Assembly (NCBI RefSeq): GCF_030816195.1
Contig: NZ_JAUSXS010000001.1
Location: forward strand, 3,619,501 to 3,683,500
DNA length: 64,000 nucleotides
Direction: 5' to 3'
From: Pseudomonas sp. W4I3
GTDB taxonomy: Bacteria; Pseudomonadota; Gammaproteobacteria; Pseudomonadales; Pseudomonadaceae
A model generated the notes under the pieces. It was not told the origin of the DNA and searched no databases. It saw only the letters and a list, made by a program, of their open reading frames with translations. Positions 35,620 through 45,363 of this stretch are shown here, piece after piece (the first letter of the stretch is position 1; the number at the start of each line of letters is the position of its first letter). The position numbers and the translations under genes were made by a program.

Positions 35620-35959
35620 GTGTCGGAGCTCCAAGGTTTCGTGTGCGAGCCTTGAGCAATGAGCCGGCCGACACAAACAATTTGAGGATATTGAGAAGTA
35701 CGCTGAAGACGAAGCCTTGCCGAAGAATGCAAGACATCCGGCAGAGTAGCAGCAGAACTAAATGAGGCCTAGCAGATTGATTCAGGTGCTTTTCTTTATC
35801 GATAAATTGCCAAGGGCGATACATAAGCATCAGCGTCCGGCCAAGTCACCCACCGAACGACAGCATTTAGGCCCAGGGTATCCGCGTATTGTTAAGCGTC
35901 ATATTGTTCATGGGTTATCTCCTGGTTACGAACGGGATCAAGGCGGCCGGCAAACAGGA
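35620..35959. other. promoter region of the stressosome operon
   Basis: About 340 bp between the RsbR start and the MFS stop, both on the minus strand. It must hold the operon promoter, but I see no clear -10/-35 pair or operator and no supported small gene. Confidence 0.3.
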
Positions 35960-37210
35960 TCAAAGATGCAGCGCGGGCTTGGGCTGGCCAACGCCATGGG
36001 CAGAACGGACGCGGACCCGCAGCGCAATCAGCACCGCGGCCAGCAGCATCAGCACGGCCGCTGCGACGAATACGCCTGCGCTGCCACCGAGGCTGAACAC
36101 TGCCCCGCCAGCGGCGGCGCCGGTTGCGATGGCCGACTGCACAGAGGCCACCACCATGCCCCCGGCGCTTTCCGCCTGATCAGGTACCGCACTGGCAACC
36201 CAGTTCGACCACGCCACCGGCACACCGCCAAAGGCCAAGCCCCAGATCGCCAGCAATACCGCCTGCCCCGGTACCGAGGCCGGCAACAGCACCAGCGCCA
36301 GTGCTGCAACACCGACCAGCGCGGGCATCAATACGAGCGTGGCCAGCGGGTGGCGCTCCAGCAGCTTCCCGGCCAGCAGCGTGCCGGCGAAGTTCGCCAC
36401 ACCAAACCCCAGCAGCATCAGTGACAACCCTTGCGGGCCGATGCCGGTAGTGCCTTCAAGGAATGGCCGAACATAGGTGAACATCGCGAAGTGGCCGCTG
36501 TGCACCAGCACGCATCCGAACATCCCCATGGCGATGCCCGGGCGCTGCAACACCTCGAGTACGGTGCGCAGACGTGCCGGCCGGCGTGGCGCAAGGCGCG
36601 GCAGCGTGAACGACTGGAACGCCAGGGTCAGCATGCCAACCGCCGCCGCTGCAAAGAACGCGCTGCGCCATCCATACAACCCGCCCAGATAGCTGCCCAG
36701 CGGCACCGCAACGACCGTCCCGATGGCAATGCCGCTGAAAATGATCGACAGCGCCCGGGGTAGCAAAGCGCTCGGCACCAAGCGCATCGCCACCGCCGCC
36801 GCCATGCTCCAGAACCCGCCAAGGGCAATGCCCAGCAAGATACGCATCAACAACAGCACCGCGAAGCTGGAGGATACGGCGACCAACAGATTAGAGGCGA
36901 CCATCAACGTGGAAAAGCCCAACAACACCCAACGTCGGTCGATGCTGCGGGTCAGGCCTGGCACCAGTAAGCCGGCGAACAGCGCCACCACGGCTGTCAC
37001 CGTTACCGCCTGGCCAGCCAGCGCCTCGGACACGCCCAGGTCAGTGGCCATCAGCGTCAACACACTGGCCGGAAGATACTCGGCGGTCAGTAACCCGAAC
37101 ACACCCATTGCCAACGAGAACACGGCCATCCACGCGGGGGTCGCAGGCTCTACGTCCGCACCGACGCCGGGATGGCGGTCGGATGCGGCATTACATACAC
37201 AGTCAGTCAT
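35960..37210 (-). CDS. MFS transporter, DHA1/AraJ-like
   Basis: 416 residues, twelve hydrophobic segments. The DHA1-type motif A region is recognisable as 'GLLVPGLTRSIDRRWVLLG', and 'ILLGIALGGFWSMAAAVAMR' is typical of sugar-efflux/AraJ-like members. It probably exports drugs or sugars. GGGAG precedes the ATG. It is divergent from the AraC-family gene 102 bp away, which probably controls it. Confidence 0.85.
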   Translation of the reverse strand: MTDCVCNAASDRHPGVGADVEPATPAWMAVFSLAMGVFGLLTAEYLPASVLTLMATDLGVSEALAGQAVTVTAVVALFAGLLVPGLTRSIDRRWVLLGFSTLMVASNLLVAVSSSFAVLLLMRILLGIALGGFWSMAAAVAMRLVPSALLPRALSIIFSGIAIGTVVAVPLGSYLGGLYGWRSAFFAAAAVGMLTLAFQSFTLPRLAPRRPARLRTVLEVLQRPGIAMGMFGCVLVHSGHFAMFTYVRPFLEGTTGIGPQGLSLMLLGFGVANFAGTLLAGKLLERHPLATLVLMPALVGVAALALVLLPASVPGQAVLLAIWGLAFGGVPVAWSNWVASAVPDQAESAGGMVVASVQSAIATGAAAGGAVFSLGGSAGVFVAAAVLMLLAAVLIALRVRVRSAHGVGQPKPALHL

Positions 37211-37312
37211 TGCACGGATCTCCCAATCTTCAATGCGAGCCGCAGTCTAGGCACTGAAAGCTGGATGATCTATGATCGAAAATCTCTATTTTTTGACTAA
37301 AACACCTGAACG

Positions 37313-38281
37313 ATGCCTGCTGATCAGTTTGCGCTTTCCTCGGACCTCATCAACGAGCTGCTACGCGGCATGCGCCTGCGTGGCGTCGAATACCGGCGTA
37401 TCCAGGCGGGCCCCACCTTCGGTTTGGGTTTCGCGCAAAAACCGGGGCATGCCTGGTTCCACTTCATGGCCGTCGGCACTGCGGTGCTGCACATGGAGGA
37501 CGGCAGCACCTATACGCTGTCTGCCGGCAACGCCGTGTTTATCTCCCATGGCGCGGCCCATCAGCTGGTTTCTCATCCCGGCGTGCCGGTTGAGGACATC
37601 GATCGTCTAGCGAGCGCCCCCCTCGGTGACAGCGTCAGCGCGGTGGATACCGGAGCCGAAGCCTGCCCCACGCCGAGCACTATTTTGTTCAGTGGCTGCA
37701 TGGAGTTTGAACTGGGCAGTATCCACGGCCTTGGTCGGCTGATGCCGGGCATGATGCTGATTGATGCCGGCGGCCAGCGTTACCCCGGACTGGTGCCGAT
37801 CCTGACCACCATGGAACGCGAGGTCAGCGCCGCACGTGTCGGCTTTGCCGGTATCCTCGCGCGGTTGGCCGACGTGGTGGCCGCCATGGTCGTTCGCGGC
37901 TGGGTGGAGTGCGCCTGCGGGAATGCTTCTGGCCTGGTCGCCGCCTTGCGCGATCCACGCTTGGCCGGTGCGCTGCTCGCGCTCCATCAACAACCGGGCC
38001 GCGACTGGACCGTCGCGCAGCTGGCGGAGCATTGCAATACCTCGCGTTCGGTCTTCGCGGAGCGCTTCCAGCTGACGATTGGCATGACCCCGCTGCGCTA
38101 TGTCACCGAACTGCGAATGCGGCTCGCAAGCCAGTGGCTGACACTCGAAAGGCTGCCGATTGAGGAGGTGGCGCAGCGCTTGGGCTACACATCCCAGGCC
38201 GCTTTCAGTCGTGCATTCAAGCGCATTACCGGCAAGACACCGGGTTTGAGTCGTAAGGTGAGGCAGTCCGCTGTAACGTGA
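37313..38281 (+). CDS. AraC-family regulator with N-terminal cupin
   Basis: 322 residues. An N-terminal cupin domain (about 25-190; 'FHFMAVGTAVLHMEDGSTYT', 'GNAVFISHGAAHQL') is followed by the two-helix AraC DNA-binding domain (about 220-320; 'WTVAQLAEHCNTSRSVFAER', 'PIEEVAQRLGYTSQAAFSRA'). This architecture is common in regulators of neighbouring MFS exporters and oxidoreductases. It is divergent from the MFS gene. Confidence 0.88.
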   Translation: MPADQFALSSDLINELLRGMRLRGVEYRRIQAGPTFGLGFAQKPGHAWFHFMAVGTAVLHMEDGSTYTLSAGNAVFISHGAAHQLVSHPGVPVEDIDRLASAPLGDSVSAVDTGAEACPTPSTILFSGCMEFELGSIHGLGRLMPGMMLIDAGGQRYPGLVPILTTMEREVSAARVGFAGILARLADVVAAMVVRGWVECACGNASGLVAALRDPRLAGALLALHQQPGRDWTVAQLAEHCNTSRSVFAERFQLTIGMTPLRYVTELRMRLASQWLTLERLPIEEVAQRLGYTSQAAFSRAFKRITGKTPGLSRKVRQSAVT

Positions 38282-38379
38282 AACCGAGCGCAAGGTTATT
38301 GACCCGTAAGTCGATGCGTCCGAATGGGCGCGCCTGCGAGACGTTGACCATTGACATAGCGCCTGAACCGTCGGCTGTA

Positions 38380-39207
38380 TCAGCCGATGATGAAGGTACC
38401 GCTGGCGATCACTACGCATGCCAGTATCCGGCGTGCGGTGAGCGTCTCGCCGAGGAACACATAACCGATCAACGCCGCAAACAGCACGCTGGTTTCGCGC
38501 AATGCCGATACCGCGCCGAGGGGCGCCTGGTTCATCGCGTAGATGACCATTGCGTATGCAAGCAAAGAGACCAACCCTCCAACCAAGGCGGTCACTGTTC
38601 CGGGCCGAACGGAGAACAAGCTGCGGGCATCGCGTAGACCGATGTAGAGCACAGGCATCAGCACGCCCCACAGGGCACACATCCAAACCGTGTAGGCAAG
38701 CGGCGCATTGGACAACCTGGCGCCAATGCCATCGACCACGCTATAGGCCGCGATAAAGCAGCCCGTTCCCAGCGCATAGGGCAGACTGGGTACCGACAGA
38801 CTGCGCCCTTTGAAGGCCAGCGAAATAATCCCGCCTGACACCAGCACAATACCGAGCAACGTACCCGGCGTGATGCTTTCTCCGGCAAAAACGGCGGCGC
38901 CCAGGGTAATCAGCACCGGCGACGATCCGCGTGAAATCGGATAAATCTGCCCCAGGTCGCCGACTCGGTAACTGCGCACCAGAAACAGGTTGTAGCCCAC
39001 ATGCAGCACCCCCGATAGCACCGCGTAGCCCCAGCTTTCAATCGCCGGGGGCACCATGAACGCTGCGGCGACGACACAAGTGATGGCGATTGCAATGCAC
39101 ATCACTGTCATGGACCACAGCCGATCGGCACCGCTGCGCAGCAGCGCATTCCAGCTGGCATGCAGGAGCGCTGCGAAAAGCACAAGGAGGATGATATGAA
39201 TAGGCAT
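38380..39207 (-). CDS. DMT-superfamily transporter (EamA)
   Basis: 275 residues, about ten membrane segments with two EamA repeats ('LFAALLHASWNALLRSGADR', later 'FIAAYSVVDGIGARLS'). The family exports small metabolites; the substrate is unknown. It is convergent with the AraC gene and its own promoter region faces the lyase gene. AGGAGG lies before the ATG. Confidence 0.82.
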   Translation of the reverse strand: MPIHIILLVLFAALLHASWNALLRSGADRLWSMTVMCIAIAITCVVAAAFMVPPAIESWGYAVLSGVLHVGYNLFLVRSYRVGDLGQIYPISRGSSPVLITLGAAVFAGESITPGTLLGIVLVSGGIISLAFKGRSLSVPSLPYALGTGCFIAAYSVVDGIGARLSNAPLAYTVWMCALWGVLMPVLYIGLRDARSLFSVRPGTVTALVGGLVSLLAYAMVIYAMNQAPLGAVSALRETSVLFAALIGYVFLGETLTARRILACVVIASGTFIIG

Positions 39208-39460
39208 GCGCCACTTTAAGCAATCCGGAGCCCTGACTGAAGCGAAGTCTGTTCATTGCAGCATGCCGATGAGCATTACGCCCCCGAAGTCCCTCGCGAG
39301 ATAGCCGCCACTGGCCCTTAACTGAACCTGACCTGAAGCCACTCGGGATCGAAAATCAAACCATTTGATAAATGGCGTCGGGTATTCCAATCATAGCGCG
39401 CCTATTTCCCCAGGCCTTGCCGGCATTTTTTACCCGAACTCAAACGCTCAGGAGATGCAC

Positions 39461-40741
39461 TTGAAGCCCAGCACTTGCCTTGTGCGCTGCTTGTCTGTGT
39501 CCGTGCTGTGCGCGGCGCTGATGTCACCCCTGTGTTCGTGGGCCGACGCGCGCCCTGAGGGTTTTGCCAAAGGAGTCACCGGCGGCGGTAACGCCATGGT
39601 TGTGCGCCCCGCGACGCCCGATGAACTTAAAACGGCCCTGTGTGCGACCTACGACACTCACGGTCAGTGCACCGATGACACGCCGCGCGTCATTGCCCTG
39701 GACCACACGTTCGATTTTCGCGGTTCGGTCATCTCGAACGGCAGCGCCCAGGTCACCGAAGCCGGCTGCATGGCCAATGCCTGCCCCCATGGCGGCGGGC
39801 AGTGGGCGATCGATGGCGCCAATCATTTTTGCCAGTCCAAGCCTCCGGCCACCGTGACCTACGACAAGGCCGGGTTGCAACGCCTGAAGGTCGGGTCGAA
39901 CAAGACGCTGATCGGTCTGGGCAGTCATGCTGGTATCCAGGGCATGGGCCTGTTCGTCGGTGGTGGCTCGCACAATGTGATTGTGCGTAACCTGACCCTG
40001 TCCGACATCAACCCACGCGTGGTCTGGGGCGGCGACGCGCTCACGCTGGACGATACCGATGGCGTGTGGATCGACCATGACACGTTCGTACGCATTGGCC
40101 GCCAGATGGTAGTCACCGGTTGGGGCAGCGCGACGCACGTGACGCTGTCCAACAATGAGTTCGATGGCCGCACCCCCTACTCCGCTACCTGCGATGGCCA
40201 TCATTACTGGGTGTGGTTGTTTCTTGGGCATCACGACACCCTGACGCTGGTCGGCAACTACGTGCATGACACCTCGGGACGCGCGCCTCATTCCGGCGGC
40301 ATGGGCGATGCCGATGTTCGCGCGCAACTGGTCAACAACGTGTTCGCGCACCTGTCCTACCAGGGCGCGATCATGTCGCGTACCGCCACCTCGCACTTGC
40401 TGGTGGAGGGCAATGCCTTCGTGGACGTGGCACATCCTTTGTTCAACGACACCCGGCAACCCGGTACGGCTTTCGCGCCCTTCACGCAAGCGACCGGCGA
40501 CGCCTGCCGGGTTGCGATTGGCAGGCCTTGCGTGGTCAATCAACAACACCTGAGCGGCGACGACTACCGGCCCGAAGACGTGCCGGCGTTGGCGGCGTTC
40601 AGTGCGTACCGTGAATACCTCGTGACGCCACAGCCGGCTGAAATTGCGCTGGCCCAAGTGCCCGCACACGCAGGAGCAGGCCACCTTACCGAGCGCCTCA
40701 CACAGCTGCGTCGTAGCACATCAGGTTTTGCAAAGCATTGA
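39461..40741 (+). CDS. secreted pectate/pectin lyase (PL1 family)
   Basis: About 426 residues. The best start is the TTG at 39461, 6-7 nt after AGGAG; an ATG at 39455 overlaps that site. A signal peptide ends near 'CSWADARPEG'. The parallel beta-helix motifs are 'GVWIDHDTFVRIG', 'HYWVWLFLGHHDTLTLVGNY' and 'DTSGRAPHSGGMG', the last matching the catalytic-groove region of pectin lyase-like PL1 enzymes. It cleaves pectic polymers by beta-elimination outside the cell. The 3' end overlaps the convergent MFS gene by 21 bp. It is close to the sugar-acid genes, consistent with use of plant cell-wall material. Confidence 0.85.
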   Translation: MKPSTCLVRCLSVSVLCAALMSPLCSWADARPEGFAKGVTGGGNAMVVRPATPDELKTALCATYDTHGQCTDDTPRVIALDHTFDFRGSVISNGSAQVTEAGCMANACPHGGGQWAIDGANHFCQSKPPATVTYDKAGLQRLKVGSNKTLIGLGSHAGIQGMGLFVGGGSHNVIVRNLTLSDINPRVVWGGDALTLDDTDGVWIDHDTFVRIGRQMVVTGWGSATHVTLSNNEFDGRTPYSATCDGHHYWVWLFLGHHDTLTLVGNYVHDTSGRAPHSGGMGDADVRAQLVNNVFAHLSYQGAIMSRTATSHLLVEGNAFVDVAHPLFNDTRQPGTAFAPFTQATGDACRVAIGRPCVVNQQHLSGDDYRPEDVPALAAFSAYREYLVTPQPAEIALAQVPAHAGAGHLTERLTQLRRSTSGFAKH

Positions 40742-42064
40742 TTTGGGAATCAGCAGGATCAGCACGCAGCTGACGAGCAGGCAACCCCCCAGCACATAGG
40801 TGCCGTTGTTCATATCGCCTGTCAGCGTTTGCGCCATGGCCGTGATCATGGAACCGGTGAACCCGGAGAGGTTGCCGATCGCGTTGATCATGCCGATGCC
40901 CGCCGCAGCGGCCACACCGGATAAAACCGTGCCCGGCAAGGTCCAGAAAATCGGCATAAGGCTCAGCAAACCTGAAGCGGAAACGCTGAGGAAGAAAATC
41001 GACAGTGGCAGGTTGTGGGCAAAAACAGCGCTGCACATCAGGCCGACTCCGCCGATGAACGCCGGGATTGCCGCGTGCAAGCGGCGCTCACCGGTTTTGT
41101 TGGAGTGCCAGGCGTTGAGGGTCATGGCAACAATGGCGGTGGCATAGGGAATTGCCGTCAGCAAGCCGATGTGCAGGGTGTTGGAGATACCGGTTGCCTT
41201 GATGATCGTCGGCATCCAGAACGCCAGCCCGTAAAAGCCGGTGTTGAATGTCAGCAGGATCAGTACCAGCAACCACACGCGACCATTGAAGATCACCTCC
41301 CGAAGGCTCGATGCCTTCGAGGTGCTTTCTTGATCGAGGTTGTTTTTGAGCATGTTCTTTTCGGCGGTCGTCAGCCACTTGGCGTTGTCGATTTTATCCA
41401 CCAGCAACGTCACCACGACGACGGCCATGATCAGCGATGGAATGCCTTCGATAATCAGCATCCACTGCCAGCCGGACATACCGTGGACACCCTGCATCGC
41501 CCCCATTAACCAGCCTGAAAGAATCCCGCCGAGGGTCAGGCTGATCGGCATCGCCATCAGGAAACCCGCCATGACGCGGCTCTGCCGGTGCGTCGGAAAC
41601 CAGTAGTTGAGGTAGAGGATTACCCCTGGAAAGAAACCGGCTTCGCATATCCCCAGCAAGAAACGCAGCACGTAAAACATCGTTTCCGATTCGATGTGGA
41701 AGAACTTCGCCAGCGGTACCGTGAACGCCACCGCCATGGAGACAATGCTCCAGCTGATCATGATGCGAGCGATCCAGAGGCGCGCGCCAAAGCGATGCAG
41801 CAATAGATTGCTGGGGACTTCGAAGAGGAAATAACCCCAGAAGAAAATGCTCGCGCCCAGCGCGTAGACGGTGTTGCTAAATTGCAGATCGTTGAGCATG
41901 TCCAACTTGGCAAAGCCGATGTTCACCCTGTCCAGGTACGCCGCCATGTAGCAAAACAGCAGGATTGGCAGGATACGCAGGATGACTTTGCGGTAGGTGC
42001 GGTCCTCGGAGGTAAGCGCCGCCGAGCCCTCTCTTACGAGAGAACGCTGAGATACTGATTCCAT
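40721..42064 (-). CDS. MFS transporter, anion:cation symporter type, likely sugar-acid importer
   Basis: 447 residues, twelve segments. 'LLFCYMAAYLDRVNIGFAKL' and 'LLGICEAGFFPGVILYLNYW' are hallmarks of the ACS family (galactonate, glucarate, tartrate and aromatic-acid carriers). A perfect LacI-type palindrome (42177-42190) lies 113 bp upstream of the start and is identical to the one before xylD. It is therefore probably co-regulated with xylD-xylX and may import D-xylonate or a related aldonate. Confidence 0.85.
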   Translation of the reverse strand: MESVSQRSLVREGSAALTSEDRTYRKVILRILPILLFCYMAAYLDRVNIGFAKLDMLNDLQFSNTVYALGASIFFWGYFLFEVPSNLLLHRFGARLWIARIMISWSIVSMAVAFTVPLAKFFHIESETMFYVLRFLLGICEAGFFPGVILYLNYWFPTHRQSRVMAGFLMAMPISLTLGGILSGWLMGAMQGVHGMSGWQWMLIIEGIPSLIMAVVVVTLLVDKIDNAKWLTTAEKNMLKNNLDQESTSKASSLREVIFNGRVWLLVLILLTFNTGFYGLAFWMPTIIKATGISNTLHIGLLTAIPYATAIVAMTLNAWHSNKTGERRLHAAIPAFIGGVGLMCSAVFAHNLPLSIFFLSVSASGLLSLMPIFWTLPGTVLSGVAAAAGIGMINAIGNLSGFTGSMITAMAQTLTGDMNNGTYVLGGCLLVSCVLILLIPKSMLCKT

Positions 42065-42176
42065 CTGTCGACCTCAAGGCATGTCGTCATGCCGATTGTT
42101 ATTGTTTTGGCTTGCGACCTTGAGCCCCGTGGGTCGACCTGAATCAATCGACAGGAAAAGGAATCTGCAAGTGGTC

Positions 42177-42190
42177 TGTTACCGGTAACA
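42177..42190. promoter_or_regulatory. LacI-type operator upstream of the MFS gene
   Basis: TGTTACCGGTAACA, a perfect 14-bp palindrome with the central CpG typical of LacI/GalR sites. It is identical to 43446-43459. Confidence 0.8.
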
Positions 42191-42245
42191 TTTTTAGTTT
42201 AGCCATTAATTTCATGGCATGGCAAGCGGGTTAGATTTAAAAAAT

Positions 42246-43283
42246 TCAGGTGCTTTCGCGCGCGATGATTTTGAATTCGACGACTTCGCACGCTTGCGGG
42301 CGGGGCCGCCCAAGGCGTTGCGCCGCTGCGCTGGCCACCAGCAATTCGCCGGCGCGCCGGCCAATTCGATAGGGATCGACCGAGACGGTGGTAATGGTCG
42401 GCGTGCAATAGCGGGAGACTTCGAAATCGCCGAACCCGGCGATTGCGATGTCCTCGGGGACGCGTCGACCCTGCCGATGGCACTCCATGATGGCGCCGAA
42501 CGCCGACAAGTCACTGACGCACATCACCGCCTCGGTGTCCGGCCATTTTTCCAGCAGCCGCTTCACCGACTCCCCGCCATGGCTCATGGTAATAGGCGAC
42601 TCGCCATACTCCATCACCCTGGGCTCCCCTGCCCCCGCCGCCGCGACGGCCTGAAGATAACCCTGTTGACGTTGCTTGCCACGGTGGTCGAGTACCGACG
42701 CCCCGCCGATGTAGCCGATGCGCCTATAGCCTTGCTGGTACAGGTGTTCATACAGCGCCGCGGCGGCGACAACGTTACTGAACCCGACCGATTGCTCGAT
42801 AGGATCGTCCGGGATGTCCCATGTCTCGACAACCGGGACCTGCGCCTGGCGCAACAGCCTGCGGGTTTCATCCAGATGCGCGCTGCCCGTCAACATCACG
42901 CCCACCGGTCGATGGCGCAGCAACGTGCGCACCAGCAATGCCTCCTGCTCCAGATGGTAATCGGTATCCCCCAACAGCAGGCACAGACCGTGTTCGCTGA
43001 CCGCATCATTCAGGCCACGCACGGTGTCGGCAAAGTTCGAGCTGGCCAGTGAGGGCACCAGCGCCACGATAAATTCCGAACGCCCGGTGGCCAGGGTTCC
43101 CGCAGACGCGTCAGGCAGATAGCCGAGCTTTTCAATCGCGGCGTGAACGAGCTTTTGCGTGCGCTCCGACGCGTCGCGACCGGCCAGGACCCGGGAAACC
43201 GTCATCTTCGAAACACCGGCCAGTTTGGCAACATCGGACATGCGCGGCGGCGTGGTGGTTTTGCCTGGATCCTCGTAACTCAT
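42246..43283 (-). CDS. LacI-family regulator of sugar-acid genes
   Basis: 345 residues. The N-terminal LacI HTH and hinge are clear ('RMSDVAKLAGVSKMTVSRVL', 'KLGYLPDASAGTLAT'), then a periplasmic-binding-protein-like effector domain. Two identical perfect palindromes flank it, one before the MFS gene and one before xylD, so it very probably represses both until a sugar acid binds. It resembles the GntR/IdnR-type regulators of gluconate genes in its 'KMTVSRVL' recognition helix. Confidence 0.92.
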   Translation of the reverse strand: MSYEDPGKTTTPPRMSDVAKLAGVSKMTVSRVLAGRDASERTQKLVHAAIEKLGYLPDASAGTLATGRSEFIVALVPSLASSNFADTVRGLNDAVSEHGLCLLLGDTDYHLEQEALLVRTLLRHRPVGVMLTGSAHLDETRRLLRQAQVPVVETWDIPDDPIEQSVGFSNVVAAAALYEHLYQQGYRRIGYIGGASVLDHRGKQRQQGYLQAVAAAGAGEPRVMEYGESPITMSHGGESVKRLLEKWPDTEAVMCVSDLSAFGAIMECHRQGRRVPEDIAIAGFGDFEVSRYCTPTITTVSVDPYRIGRRAGELLVASAAAQRLGRPRPQACEVVEFKIIAREST

Positions 43284-43445
43284 GAACGTCGTGTTTTCCT
43301 GAAAGTGATCGGCGGCCCCTGGAAATCAACGCCCCCAACGCGAATGGAGGCTGATTATACATCGGCGGCGACAGACCTACCTCCGCTCCGTGCAGGCGTG
43401 CGCACCGCCGATTGGATTGTCGATATTGGGTCTTTACAAACACAC

Positions 43446-43459
43446 TGTTACCGGTAACA
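43446..43459. promoter_or_regulatory. LacI-type operator upstream of xylD
   Basis: TGTTACCGGTAACA, a perfect 14-bp palindrome 92 bp before the xylD ATG and 163 bp from the LacI start. It probably controls xylD-xylX, and possibly the LacI gene. Confidence 0.8.
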
Positions 43460-43551
43460 TCGAGCCATCCACATGGCCTCGAGTCTTCCTGGCGAGCGCC
43501 CTGCGCGGATATTCACTTTCCGTTGATATACCCCTAACAAGAGAAAAAACC

Positions 43552-45336
43552 ATGCCTGATGTCCCTCCTCTGCCCCTGCGAAGTCAACAATGGTTTGACG
43601 ATCCCAACCATGCCGACATGACCGCGCTCTACGTTGAACGCTTCATGAATTACGGTATGACGCGCGAGGAGTTGCAATCAGGCCGTCCCATCATCGGCAT
43701 CGCGCAAACCGGCAGCGATCTTGCGCCGTGCAACCGCCACCACCTTGAACTCGCGCAGCGCACCAAAGCGGGCATTCGCGATGCCGGGGGGATTCCGATG
43801 GAGTTCCCCGTGCACCCGATGGCCGAACAGACCCGACGCCCCACCGCCGCACTGGATCGCAACCTGGCTTACCTGGGCCTGGTCGAGATCCTGCACGGCT
43901 ACCCGCTGGACGGCGTGGTGCTGACCACCGGCTGCGACAAGACCACCCCCGCCTGCCTGATGGCAGCAGCAACGGTGGATATACCGGCGATTGTGTTGTC
44001 GGGCGGCCCCATGCTTGATGGACATCACAAGGGCCAATTGATCGGCTCTGGCACGGTGCTGTGGCACGCGCGCAACCTGCTGGCCAGCGGTGAAATCGAC
44101 TACGAAGGTTTCATGGAAATGACCACCGCAGCCTCGCCTTCGATCGGTCACTGCAACACCATGGGCACGGCGTTATCGATGAATGCGCTGGCCGAAGCGC
44201 TGGGCATGTCGCTGCCCGGCTGCGCGAGTATTCCGGCGGCCTATCGCGAACGCGGCCAGATGGCCTATGCCACGGGCAAGCGCATCGTTGACATGGTGCG
44301 CCAGGATATTCGGCCCTCCCACATCATGACCCGCGAAGCCTTCGAGAATGCCATCGCCGTGGCGTCGGCGCTGGGTGCCTCGACCAATTGCCCGCCGCAC
44401 CTCATCGCTATTGCGCGGCACACGGGCATCGACTTAAGCCTGGAGGACTGGCAACGCATCGGTGAAGACGTGCCGCTGCTGGTCAACTGCATGCCTGCCG
44501 GCAAATACCTCGGTGAAGGCTTCCACCGCGCGGGCGGTGTGCCTGCGGTGATGCACGAACTCAAACACGCCGGCCGCCTGCATGAAGCGTGCAACACAGT
44601 GTCGGGCAAGACCATTGGCGAGATCGTCAACAACACCGCCGCCAGCGATACAGATGTGATTCATGCGTATGAAGACCCCCTGATCCAACGCGCGGGGTTT
44701 ATCGTGTTGAGCGGTAATTTCTTCGACAGCGCCATCATGAAAATGTCGGTGGTCGGCGAAGCCTTCCGTAAAACCTACCTGTCTGAACCGGGCGCGCAGA
44801 ACAGCTTCGAAGCCCGCGCCATCGTCTTCGAGGGCCCCGAGGACTATCAGGCCCGCATCAACGACCCGGCCCTGGACATCGATGAGCGCTGCATCCTGGT
44901 CATTCGGGGCTGCGGCACCGTGGGTTATCCGGGCAGCGCCGAAGTGGTCAACATGGCCCCACCCGCTGCACTGATCAAACGTGGCATCGACTCCTTGCCC
45001 TGCCTGGGTGACGGGCGCCAGAGCGGGACCTCGGCAAGCCCCTCGATTCTCAACATGTCCCCTGAGGCCGCTGTGGGCGGCGGGATAGGTTTGCTGGAAA
45101 CCAACGACCGTCTGCGCGTCGACCTCAATGCGCGCCGGGTCGATCTGCTGGTGGACGAAAGCGAAATAGCGCGCCGCCAAGCAGCGTACAAGCCGTCCAT
45201 CCCAGCATCGCAAACGCCGTGGCAGGAAATCTACCGACAACAGGTTGGCCAGCTCTCGACCGGCGGTTGCCTGGAACCCGCCACCCTGCACCTGCGGGTC
45301 ATCGCACGCAGCGGCGACCCCCGTCATTCCCATTGA
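43552..45336 (+). CDS. xylD: D-xylonate dehydratase-like enzyme (IlvD/Edd family)
   Basis: 594 residues from the ATG at 43552; the frame extends upstream through the operator but without support. It belongs to the sugar-acid branch of IlvD/Edd dehydratases, which remove water from aldonates to give 2-keto-3-deoxy acids. Fe-S ligands are seen at C60 ('GSDLAPCNRHH'), C128 ('TTGCDKTTPA') and C201 ('SIGHCNTMGTA'), the same positions I recall for Caulobacter XylD, and the overall sequence follows that enzyme closely. It is followed 27 bp later by the XylX-like gene. D-xylonate is the likely substrate, though L-arabinonate or other aldonates are possible because this branch is promiscuous. Confidence 0.85.
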   Translation: MPDVPPLPLRSQQWFDDPNHADMTALYVERFMNYGMTREELQSGRPIIGIAQTGSDLAPCNRHHLELAQRTKAGIRDAGGIPMEFPVHPMAEQTRRPTAALDRNLAYLGLVEILHGYPLDGVVLTTGCDKTTPACLMAAATVDIPAIVLSGGPMLDGHHKGQLIGSGTVLWHARNLLASGEIDYEGFMEMTTAASPSIGHCNTMGTALSMNALAEALGMSLPGCASIPAAYRERGQMAYATGKRIVDMVRQDIRPSHIMTREAFENAIAVASALGASTNCPPHLIAIARHTGIDLSLEDWQRIGEDVPLLVNCMPAGKYLGEGFHRAGGVPAVMHELKHAGRLHEACNTVSGKTIGEIVNNTAASDTDVIHAYEDPLIQRAGFIVLSGNFFDSAIMKMSVVGEAFRKTYLSEPGAQNSFEARAIVFEGPEDYQARINDPALDIDERCILVIRGCGTVGYPGSAEVVNMAPPAALIKRGIDSLPCLGDGRQSGTSASPSILNMSPEAAVGGGIGLLETNDRLRVDLNARRVDLLVDESEIARRQAAYKPSIPASQTPWQEIYRQQVGQLSTGGCLEPATLHLRVIARSGDPRHSH

Positions 45337-45363
45337 ATCGTTGTTTTACAGAGGGTAATGCCC

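Noticed and set aside
43390..43551. N-terminal extension of XylD
   Set aside because: It would run through the LacI operator and has no similarity to dehydratases; the ATG at 43552 gives the normal length.
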